Positions 6,839 to 13,296 of a DNA stretch of 28,687 nt are shown piece by piece. The position numbers were made by a program, and so were the translations under genes. Source of the stretch: Solirubrobacteraceae bacterium (GTDB lineage: Bacteria; Actinomycetota; Thermoleophilia; Solirubrobacterales; Solirubrobacteraceae). How positions within the stretch are numbered: the stretch's first letter is position 1; each line of letters begins with the position of its first letter. The DNA lies in contig JAEMSV010000046.1 in NCBI GenBank assembly GCA_016462625.1, positions 1-28,687 on the forward strand, in the 5' to 3' direction. The notes beneath the pieces are model-generated. The model worked only from the letters and a program-made list of their open reading frames with translations, did not search any database and was not told the DNA's origin.

Positions 6839-7630
6839 TCAGACGATCGCTCTCACGACACCGCCGTCCACGCGGACCGACGCGCCCGTCGTCGCCGATG
6901 CCTGCTCGGAGGAGAGGTAGACGATCTGGTTGGCGACCTCCTCGGGCGTCGCGAGCCGCCCGAGCAGCGACGTGGGCCGCTCCTGCGCGACGAACGCGCG
7001 GCCGGCCTCGTCGATGTCGGCGTAGTCGCTGCCGTCCACGAGCATCTTGCCGAGGAACTCCTCGACGCCCTCGGTCAGCGTCGGCCCTGGCAGCACGCTG
7101 TTGATGGTGACGCCGGACCCCGGGACGCTCTCCGCCATCCCGCGCGCGACGGCGAGCTGGGCGGTCTTCGACATGCCGTAGTGGACCATCTCGGCCGGGA
7201 TCTGGACCGCGGACTCGCTGGAGATGAAGATCACGCGGCCCCAGCCCTTCTCGACCATCCGCGGGACGTAGTGGCGCGCGAGGCGGATGCCGGAGAGGAC
7301 GTTGACCTCGAAGACCTCCAGCCAGTCGGCGTCGGGGATCTCAAAGACGGGGACCGGGGCGAAGATCCCGGCGTTGTTGATGAGGATGTCGACGTCGGGC
7401 TCGGCGGCGAGCAGCGCGGCGCAGCCCTCGGCGGTCCCCACGTCGGCCGCGACCCCGCGCACGGCGCCGGCCTCGGAGACCTTTGCGACCGCCGCATCGA
7501 CCCGCTCCTGCCCACGGCCGTTGACGATCACCGTCGCGCCGGCTTCGGCGAACCCGATCGCGGTGGCCAGGCCGATCCCGGCCGTGGATCCGGTGACGAG
7601 GGCGGTACGGCCGGTCAGGTCGATCTGCAT
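6839..7630 (-). CDS. SDR-family NAD(P)-dependent oxidoreductase
   Basis: A 263-residue classical short-chain dehydrogenase. The cofactor loop TGSTAGIG (13-20), NNAG (85-88), catalytic S138, Y151 and K155, and the C-terminal VDGGVVRAIV end are all present. The acidic or basic residue after strand 2 is NGRGQER, which leans towards NADP(H). I chose ATG 7630 because GGAG lies 7 nt upstream; a longer open frame to 7672 adds residues not typical of the family. Upstream lie a VanR-operator-like palindrome (7673-7684) and a 42-bp palindrome (7715-7756), so it probably has its own regulated promoter. It probably oxidises or reduces an alcohol or ketone intermediate before the thiolase. Confidence 0.93.
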   Translation of the reverse strand: MQIDLTGRTALVTGSTAGIGLATAIGFAEAGATVIVNGRGQERVDAAVAKVSEAGAVRGVAADVGTAEGCAALLAAEPDVDILINNAGIFAPVPVFEIPDADWLEVFEVNVLSGIRLARHYVPRMVEKGWGRVIFISSESAVQIPAEMVHYGMSKTAQLAVARGMAESVPGSGVTINSVLPGPTLTEGVEEFLGKMLVDGSDYADIDEAGRAFVAQERPTSLLGRLATPEEVANQIVYLSSEQASATTGASVRVDGGVVRAIV

Positions 7631-7672
7631 GCGGGGCTCCGGGGAGAGGGTGGTTCGTCGGGAGTCTCCCAA

Positions 7673-7684
7673 ATTGGATCCAAC
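7673..7684 (-). promoter_or_regulatory. Palindrome matching a VanR-type (GntR/FCD) operator
   Basis: ATTGGATCCAAC differs by one base from ATTGGATCCAAT, the known operator of the vanillate regulator VanR. Its core TTGGATCCAA is a perfect palindrome. It sits 43 bp upstream of the SDR start codon, where a repressor would block transcription. No GntR gene is in the window, so the binder is unknown. Confidence 0.5.
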
Positions 7685-7714
7685 TCAGCGGGCTCGTCAC
7701 CGACCATCTGGCCC

Positions 7715-7756
7715 AACGGCGGTCCTGTGTCGCTATAGCGACACCAAACCGCCGTT
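7715..7756. promoter_or_regulatory. 42-bp interrupted palindrome between GMC oxidase and SDR genes
   Basis: A perfect 18-bp palindrome, GTGTCGCTATAGCGACAC (7727-7744), is flanked by 9-bp arms AACGGCGGT (7715-7723) and ACCGCCGTT (7748-7756), with a 3-nt mismatch on each side. As RNA it is a strong terminator-like hairpin for the minus-strand GMC oxidase gene ending at 7784. As DNA it could be a dimer operator for the SDR promoter. No T-run follows. Confidence 0.6.
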
Positions 7757-7783
7757 CACCTGTTCCGGCGCCCGGAGCGTCCG

Positions 7784-9490
7784 TCAGGCGTGGACAACCG
7801 GCAGCGGTGCGACCGGCTCCGGCGCCGCCGTCGCCGTCTGCCCCGCGATCGGCGCCACGCCGATCGGCTGGCGCGCCACAGCGCCGTCCTTCACCGGGAT
7901 CTGCGCCATCGCGCGCTCGCTCATCGCCGTGATCGTCAGCGACGGGTTGACGCCGACGTTCGCCGGGACGGCCGAGCCGTCGCAGACGAGCAGGTTCTCG
8001 TAGCCGTGCACGCGGTGGTCCGGGTCGACGACGCCCTGCTCGGGCGAGTCGCTGACCACGACGCCGCCGAGGAAGTGCGCGGTCGACGGGATCGCGAACA
8101 GGGACTCGAAGATCGAGGACGCCGCGACGCCGCCGGTCCGCTCGGCCAGCCACTCGGTGAAGTGGTTGGCGACCGGGATGAAGGTCGGGTTGGGCTTCTC
8201 CGGGTCCTGCGCGGTCTGGAGCTTGACGCGGCCGTTGCGGCCGGTCTTCGCCGTCAGCCGGATCGCGTTGTCCAGCGACTGCATGACGAGGACGATGATC
8301 GTGCGCTCCGACCAGCCCGGCGTGGTCATCAGCGAGAAGAACTGCTTCGGCCGCCGCACGATCTGGCCGACGAGCTTCAGCGGGCGGGTCACGCGCGAGC
8401 CATCGCCGGTCAGCAGCGTGAACAGGCCGCGCATGGCGCCGCCGCCCTTGCCGTAGACGACCGTCTCGATGTGTGTGCTCGGGTCCGGGTAGATCGAAGA
8501 GTTGATCGCGACGCGGTTGATGAGCCCCGGGTCCTTGTCCGGCGGGACCGTCACGCCGAGGACGGCCTCGGAGTTCGTGCGGACGAGCTCGCCGAGGCGC
8601 GAAGAGAGATGCGGCAGGTGGCCGTCGGCGCGCGCTTGGGCGAGCAGCTCGTTCGTGCCGAGCGTGCCGCCGGAGATGACGATCCCGCGGGCGCGGATGA
8701 CCTTGCGGTCCTTCCGTCGCCAGGCACCGGACTTCTCGTGGACGATCTCCCACCCGTCCTCGCCGTGCTCACCGAGCGGGCGGATGGTCATGACCTGGCG
8801 CTGCGGCGTGATCTTCGCGCCCAGCCGCTCGGCGAACCAGAGGTAGTTCTTCGGTAGGGAGTTCTTCGCGCCGACCGGGCAGCCCATCATGCAGCGCCCG
8901 CACGTGGTGCAGCCGGTACGGGCCGGGCCCTCACCGCCGAAATACGGGTCGGCGACCGTCTGGCCGGGCGTGTCGAGGTACGTGCCCACACGCGCCGTGC
9001 GGTACGTGTCCTCGACGCCGAGCTCGCGGCCGTACTCGAGGAGCAGCTGGTCCGCGGGATCGCCGACGGCGGCGTCGGTCACGCCGAGCATGCGCTGGGC
9101 GGTCTCGTAGTGCGGGGACAGCTCGGCGTGCCAGTCGCGGATGTCGCCCCACTGCGGGTCGCAGAAGAACGCGGGCGGCGGGGTGTACAGCGTCATCGCG
9201 TAGCCGAGCGAGCCGCCGCCGACGCCCGTGCCCGCCGAGACGAAGACGTCCTTGAAGGTCGCGAGGCGCAGAATGCCGCGCAGGCCGAACTTCGGGGCGA
9301 AGAAGTAGCGCCGCAGATCCCAGGTCGAGGACGGCATGTCCTCGTCGTTGATCCGGTTGCCCTGTTCGAGCACCTGGACCGAGTAGCCCTTCTCCGCGAG
9401 GCGCAGTGCCGAGACGCTGCCGCCGAAGCCGGAGCCGATGATCACCCAGTCGACATCGTGTCGCTGGCCGCCAGACCCGTTCAGACCCAT
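7784..9490 (-). CDS. GMC-family FAD oxidoreductase (cholesterol-oxidase-like) with CxxCxxCxxxCP motif
   Basis: A 568-residue flavoprotein that probably oxidises a secondary alcohol, such as a sterol-like one, to a ketone. The N-terminal dinucleotide fold reads VIIGSGFGGS, followed by the GMC motif GTGVGGGSLGYAM. The C-terminal GMC domain has HFLGGVVVSDS and VCDGSAVPANVGVNPSLTITA, which close the FAD site. Four cysteines in GCTTCGRCMMGCP (C194, C197, C200, C204) match the spacing of a ferredoxin-type [4Fe-4S] site, as seen in a subgroup of actinobacterial cholesterol-oxidase-like proteins. The C-terminal 30 residues are Ala/Pro rich. ATG 9490 (or GTG 9493) is preceded by TATGCT only 6 nt away, which suggests a leaderless mRNA. 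It lies 71 bp downstream of the PucR regulator gene. Confidence 0.9.
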   Translation of the reverse strand: MGLNGSGGQRHDVDWVIIGSGFGGSVSALRLAEKGYSVQVLEQGNRINDEDMPSSTWDLRRYFFAPKFGLRGILRLATFKDVFVSAGTGVGGGSLGYAMTLYTPPPAFFCDPQWGDIRDWHAELSPHYETAQRMLGVTDAAVGDPADQLLLEYGRELGVEDTYRTARVGTYLDTPGQTVADPYFGGEGPARTGCTTCGRCMMGCPVGAKNSLPKNYLWFAERLGAKITPQRQVMTIRPLGEHGEDGWEIVHEKSGAWRRKDRKVIRARGIVISGGTLGTNELLAQARADGHLPHLSSRLGELVRTNSEAVLGVTVPPDKDPGLINRVAINSSIYPDPSTHIETVVYGKGGGAMRGLFTLLTGDGSRVTRPLKLVGQIVRRPKQFFSLMTTPGWSERTIIVLVMQSLDNAIRLTAKTGRNGRVKLQTAQDPEKPNPTFIPVANHFTEWLAERTGGVAASSIFESLFAIPSTAHFLGGVVVSDSPEQGVVDPDHRVHGYENLLVCDGSAVPANVGVNPSLTITAMSERAMAQIPVKDGAVARQPIGVAPIAGQTATAAPEPVAPLPVVHA

Positions 9491-9496
9491 CACTCC

Positions 9497-9502
9497 AGCA
9501 TA
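9497..9502 (-). promoter_or_regulatory. Candidate leaderless -10 of the GMC oxidase gene
   Basis: TATGCT ends 6 nt before ATG 9490. A weak -35, TTCGCA, lies about 16 bp further upstream. With this spacing transcription would begin at or next to the start codon. Confidence 0.45.
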
Positions 9503-9561
9503 CGGCGCGGTAGCAAATGCGAACGGTGCTCCCGCCCCAACCCCGGTGGGCGTTCCTGGGC

Positions 9562-10842
9562 TCAGGTCACAGCGCCGGGGCGCAGCACCGACGACCCGAG
9601 CGTCTGCGCGAGCGCCAGCGCGACATGCAGCTCCACCCGCCGCTCGGGCAGCTCACCGCCGAGGAGCTCCTCGCAGGCGCGCACGCGGTTGCCGACCGTG
9701 TTGGCGTGGATCCCGAGCCGCCGCGCGACCGCGACCCGGCTGCCGTTCTCCTCTAGGTACACGCGAAGCGTCGAGCGCAGGCGGCCGTGCTCGTCGTCGT
9801 CGACCGCGAGCGGGCCGAGGTGGCCGTCCACGAACCGGCGGGCCCGTTGCAGGTCGTCGGAGAGCAGCGCGGCGAGCTCGACGCGGCGGAAGGGGACGAC
9901 CGAGCCGAGCCGCCGCCCCGCGGTCAGCGCGACGCGGAACGCGTCCTCGGCGTCGCGGTGGGTCGACCGGAAGCCCGCGAGGCCGAAGGCCGGGACCCCG
10001 ATGGCGACCGAGACCCGATCGGCGCGGGGCTGTCCCGCCAGGGTCTCGATGGCCGCCACCGCGGCGTCGGCGTCCGGGACCGACACCCACGCGGCGAGCA
10101 CCGCTCGCGCGTCCCACATGAGCAGCGGCCTGCCCGCGCCGAGCGCAGCCGCAACGTCCGCGGCGGCTTCTTCCAGGGGAACGGTCAGCTCGACCTCCTC
10201 GACCCCGCCGGTCGTCCACAGCACGAGCCCGACGTGGTGGCGGCGCAGATCGTGGCCCAGCGTCCGGCCGAGCGCGTCTGGATCGTGGCCGGTGCCCGCG
10301 AGGATCGCCCGGATCGCCTCCGCCCGCTGCGCGTCGCCGGTCCGCGTCAAGAGCCGCCGCTCGTCCTCGTAAGCCTCGCCGAGCCGGCGGGCCATGCCGT
10401 CGGCGTACGAGAAGCTCAGCTGCTGCGAGGCGACCATCGTCGCCAGCAGGGTCTCCGCGGGCAGGTCGAGCTGCGTCAGCTCGCCCTCCCAGCTGGCGAG
10501 GAAGGCCCCGTGGCCGAGGTGGGTCAGGCGCAGGAGCGGCAGCAGTCCGAGTCCCGCGCGGGCGCGCCCGCGCGCGGCCGCGAGCGCCTCCGGGATCGGC
10601 TCGACGGGCTCGAGCGACTGGCCGCTGCGCAGGCTGCGCAGGAACGCGCGGATCAGCTCGCGGCTCGCGCGCCACGTGTCGCGGCGCGTCTGCGGGTCGT
10701 CGGGCAGCTCGGAGACCTCGCGGTGCAGGACCTCGGTGATGTCCTCGGCGATGCCGTCGACGAGCGTCTCGATCCGGTCCGCCGTCTGGCGCAGCGCGCC
10801 CAAGACGTCCGGCGCGAGGCCCTGCTGGGTCTGCGGGTCCAC
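9562..10842 (-). CDS. PucR/CdaR-family transcriptional regulator
   Basis: A 426-residue regulator. Residues 1-165 are helical and probably sense a signal. Residues about 200-310 form the CdaR/GGDEF-like domain, without a GGDEF signature. The C-terminal HTH_30 at 352-400 reads LRVYLEENGSRVAVARRLGIH followed by ANTVGNRV, the family's diagnostic helix-turn-helix. Relatives activate catabolic genes next to them. It lies between BVMO 1 and the GMC oxidase on the same strand, so it probably controls one or both. The GTG start has TACCCT 7 nt upstream and no ribosome binding site, and lies 19 bp after the BVMO 1 stop. Confidence 0.88.
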   Translation of the reverse strand: MDPQTQQGLAPDVLGALRQTADRIETLVDGIAEDITEVLHREVSELPDDPQTRRDTWRASRELIRAFLRSLRSGQSLEPVEPIPEALAAARGRARAGLGLLPLLRLTHLGHGAFLASWEGELTQLDLPAETLLATMVASQQLSFSYADGMARRLGEAYEDERRLLTRTGDAQRAEAIRAILAGTGHDPDALGRTLGHDLRRHHVGLVLWTTGGVEEVELTVPLEEAAADVAAALGAGRPLLMWDARAVLAAWVSVPDADAAVAAIETLAGQPRADRVSVAIGVPAFGLAGFRSTHRDAEDAFRVALTAGRRLGSVVPFRRVELAALLSDDLQRARRFVDGHLGPLAVDDDEHGRLRSTLRVYLEENGSRVAVARRLGIHANTVGNRVRACEELLGGELPERRVELHVALALAQTLGSSVLRPGAVT

Positions 10843-10849
10843 GCCCGCC

Positions 10850-10855
10850 AGGGTA
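10850..10855 (-). promoter_or_regulatory. Candidate leaderless -10 of the PucR-family gene
   Basis: TACCCT ends 7 nt before GTG 10842, the same spacing as TAGACT before 4453 and TAGGCT before 23635. It overlaps the gap just after the BVMO 1 stop. Confidence 0.4.
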
Positions 10856-10861
10856 CGGCGA

Positions 10862-12352
10862 TCAGGCCTTCGCGGCCGGCGTGCGCTTCTTGCGGCGGGC
10901 CGGCGCCTTCGGCCGCACCCGCTCGAAGTCCCCGGGATTCACCGTCTTCGTCGCCTGGACGTACGAGCGCATGTAGCGCGGCCAGTTGTTGACGACCCGG
11001 CCCGTGTCGTCGGTGTACCAGCTGTCGCAGTGGGTCCAGATCGAGGTGCGCAGCTCGTCCTGGAGCTCGCGGTCGAACCGGTCGGCGACCTCGACGCGGA
11101 CCTCGAGCGCGTCGCCGTTGAGGCGCTGGACGGCGTCGCGGATGTAGCCGGCCTGGGCTTCGAGCATCACGATGATCGAGCCGACGCCGAGGTTCGTGTT
11201 CGGTCCGTACATCAGGAACAGGTTGGGGAAGCCGTGCACCGTCATCCCGAGGTGCGCCCGGGCGCCGCCGTCCCACGATCCGGCCAGTGTCCGCCCGCCG
11301 GTGCCGACGACCTCCATCGGCGCGACGAAGTCCTGTGCGCCGAAGCCGGTGCCCCAGATGATCGTGTCGGCCTCGTGCTCGACGCCGTCCACGGTGGTGA
11401 TGCCGGTCGGGGTGATCTCCGAGATCGCGCTGGTGACCAGCTCGACATCGTCGCGCTGCAGCGCCTCGTAGTACGAGGACGAGAACAGGATCCGCTTGCA
11501 CCCGAACGGGTAGTCGGGCGTGAGCTTCTTGCGCAGCTCCGCGTCGCGGACCGACCGGTAGAGGTGCGCCTTCGACCAGGTGTGGAACGCGGTCTTGACC
11601 GGCGGCGAGTCACGCAGGCCGAAGATGAACGACTCCATCGTCAGCCACATCGCCGCGCGGCGGACCTCCTGCAGCCCCGGGGTGACGCGGATCGCGGCCT
11701 TCGCCCAGCCCGCGTACTCGCGGTTGCGCCGCGGAAGCATCCACGCCGGATGGCGCTGGAAGACGTCGGTGTGGTCGGCCTCCTCGGCCACGGGCGGGAT
11801 GAACTGCACGGCGCTCGCGCCTGTGCCGATCACCGCGACGCGCTCACCCTCCAGGTCGTGCTCGTGGTCCCACTCTGCGGAGTGGAACTGCGTGCCGGTG
11901 AACGTGTCCTTGCCGCGGATGTCCGGGATGACCGGGCGGCTCAGCTGGCCGCACGCGGGGATGAGGACGTCGGCCTCGGTCGCCGTGCCGTCGCCGAGCT
12001 CGAGCGTCCAGCGCAGCGTGGTCTCGTCCCACACCGCACGGGTGATCTCGGTGCCGAGCCGGAGCTTCGGGGTCACGCCGAAGCGGTCGGCAGTCTCGCG
12101 GATGTAGTTCTGGATCTCGGCCTGCGGCGAGCACGGCCGCGACCAGTCCCGCCGCTGCGCGAAGGAGAACGAGTAGAGGTACGACGGGACGTCGCAGGCC
12201 GCGCCCGGATAGGTGTTCGAGTGCCAGACGCCGCCGACGTCCGTCGCCTTGTCAAACACGGTGTACGTCGAGATGCCGGAGCGCTCGAGCTCGATGGCCG
12301 CGGCGAGACCGCTGAGGCCGGCACCGACGATCGCGACGGTCGGGGAGTCCAT
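10862..12352 (-). CDS. Baeyer-Villiger monooxygenase 1 (class B flavoprotein)
   Basis: A 496-residue type I BVMO that would use FAD, NADPH and O2 to convert a ketone into an ester or lactone. The FAD loop GAGLSG (10-15), the fingerprint FTGTQFHSAEWD (F151, G153, H157, W161, D162) and the NADPH loop GTGASA (176-181) are intact. The motif IIWGTGF is also present. The basic tail ARRKKRTPAAKA is not seen in the other two BVMOs. The frame stays open upstream to 12625, but the conserved fold begins right at ATG 12352, so the extension is rejected. An alpha/beta hydrolase gene lies 65 bp upstream on the same strand and could hydrolyse the ester product. BVMO 3 (18748-20238) has the same length and is its nearest relative in the window. 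Confidence 0.93.
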   Translation of the reverse strand: MDSPTVAIVGAGLSGLAAAIELERSGISTYTVFDKATDVGGVWHSNTYPGAACDVPSYLYSFSFAQRRDWSRPCSPQAEIQNYIRETADRFGVTPKLRLGTEITRAVWDETTLRWTLELGDGTATEADVLIPACGQLSRPVIPDIRGKDTFTGTQFHSAEWDHEHDLEGERVAVIGTGASAVQFIPPVAEEADHTDVFQRHPAWMLPRRNREYAGWAKAAIRVTPGLQEVRRAAMWLTMESFIFGLRDSPPVKTAFHTWSKAHLYRSVRDAELRKKLTPDYPFGCKRILFSSSYYEALQRDDVELVTSAISEITPTGITTVDGVEHEADTIIWGTGFGAQDFVAPMEVVGTGGRTLAGSWDGGARAHLGMTVHGFPNLFLMYGPNTNLGVGSIIVMLEAQAGYIRDAVQRLNGDALEVRVEVADRFDRELQDELRTSIWTHCDSWYTDDTGRVVNNWPRYMRSYVQATKTVNPGDFERVRPKAPARRKKRTPAAKA

Positions 12353-12375
12353 GCTCTGATGGTCGTCACTCGCGA

Positions 12376-12391
12376 GCACAACCTGTTGTGC
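12376..12391 (-). promoter_or_regulatory. 16-bp palindrome upstream of BVMO 1
   Basis: GCACAACCTGTTGTGC is an inverted repeat with 7-bp arms and a 2-bp centre, lying 23 bp before ATG 12352. Size and symmetry suit a dimeric repressor such as a TetR or MarR protein. The binder is unknown. Confidence 0.45.
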
Positions 12392-12407
12392 CCGCGGGAC
12401 AGCGGGC
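12390..12407 (-). terminator. GC hairpin after the alpha/beta hydrolase gene
   Basis: GCCCGC (12390-12395) and GCGGGC (12402-12407) pair around a 6-nt loop, just after the hydrolase stop when read on the minus strand. It overlaps the end of the palindrome at 12376-12391. It may slow or stop read-through into BVMO 1. Confidence 0.35.
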
Positions 12408-12417
12408 CCCGAGCGGG

Positions 12418-13251
12418 TTAGGCGTTCGGCCCAGTGCCCGCTGCGGCCTGCGCCGTGGGCCTGGGCGTCCGCGCACCGGTGGCGATCGTGCGGACGACGA
12501 GCTCCGGATCGTCCCAGGTCGGCACGTGGCCGACTCCGCGCAGCAGCACGTGGTGGCCGCTCGGGTACCGCATCCGCGCGCGGTGGGCCTGGCGCGGGAG
12601 GAGCAGGCGGTCGCGGGCGGCCCACGCGATGGTCACCGACACGCCGGCGACCTCGGCCTGCGTCGGCGGGACGAGGTCGTCGAACGCCTCGAGCGTCGCG
12701 GGGAACGCCTCGCTGCCCGCGAGCCCGTGCAGCGTGTGGCGCATCTCGTCGGGCGGCATCCGCCAGGGGCGCGCCATGAGCTGCCCCGCGAGCATGCCGC
12801 GGGCGCTCGCATGGTCGGCGAGCGCGTCGAGTGTCCCGCCCGCTCCGCGGATGAGCCGGTAGGAGGCGCCGAGGCTGGCCTGGCAGAAGCGCAGCTCGCG
12901 GTGGTTCCAGAAGCCGGCCGGGGAGAGGCCCGTCGCGCTGCTCGCACGGCCCATCTTCGCGAGCTCCAGGGCAAGCGCGCCGCCCATCGAGTTACCCGCG
13001 ATGTGCGGCTGCTCCCAGCCGAGCTCGTCGCAGAACGCCGCGATGGCGACGGCGAGCGCGGCGACGTTCGGGCGCGTGCCGGGGGGCAGCGGATCCGACT
13101 CGCCGAACCCGGGCGCGTCGATCGCGACGACGTCGAAGCCGTTCTCCACGAGCCCGTCGGTCACGGGCACCCAGGCGCGGTGGCTGTGGCCGATCCCGTG
13201 GATCAGGAGCAGCGGCTCACCGGAGCCGGAGCGGACGTGGTTCAGCGTCAT
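12418..13251 (-). CDS. Alpha/beta hydrolase
   Basis: A 277-residue serine hydrolase. The oxyanion motif HGIG (18-21), nucleophile elbow GNSMGG (S88), acid D214 (AARDRLLLP) and base H242 (GVGHVPTWDDP) form a complete triad. No signal peptide is present, so it acts in the cytoplasm. The family covers esterases, lactonases and C-C hydrolases. Because it lies directly upstream of BVMO 1 on the same strand, hydrolysis of the Baeyer-Villiger ester or lactone is the best guess. TACCGT lies 9 nt before the ATG and no Shine-Dalgarno sequence is visible, so the mRNA leader may be very short. Confidence 0.92.
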   Translation of the reverse strand: MTLNHVRSGSGEPLLLIHGIGHSHRAWVPVTDGLVENGFDVVAIDAPGFGESDPLPPGTRPNVAALAVAIAAFCDELGWEQPHIAGNSMGGALALELAKMGRASSATGLSPAGFWNHRELRFCQASLGASYRLIRGAGGTLDALADHASARGMLAGQLMARPWRMPPDEMRHTLHGLAGSEAFPATLEAFDDLVPPTQAEVAGVSVTIAWAARDRLLLPRQAHRARMRYPSGHHVLLRGVGHVPTWDDPELVVRTIATGARTPRPTAQAAAGTGPNA

Positions 13252-13296
13252 CGACAGCGGACGGTATCGGCGCGCGCCGACGGGCGGCGCGGTTCC

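Noticed and set aside
5404..7104. A 1.7-kb open frame opposite the thiolase
   Set aside because: It is a complementary-frame shadow. The thiolase on the minus strand has all catalytic motifs and a ribosome binding site.
7631..7672. Longer N-terminus for the SDR gene
   Set aside because: ATG 7630 has a good GGAG site, and the extra 14 residues are not part of the fold.
12353..12625. N-terminal extension of BVMO 1 upstream of ATG 12352
   Set aside because: The added residues are Arg/Pro/Ala-rich and overlap the hydrolase coding end. The Rossmann strand starts right after ATG 12352, as in BVMO 3.
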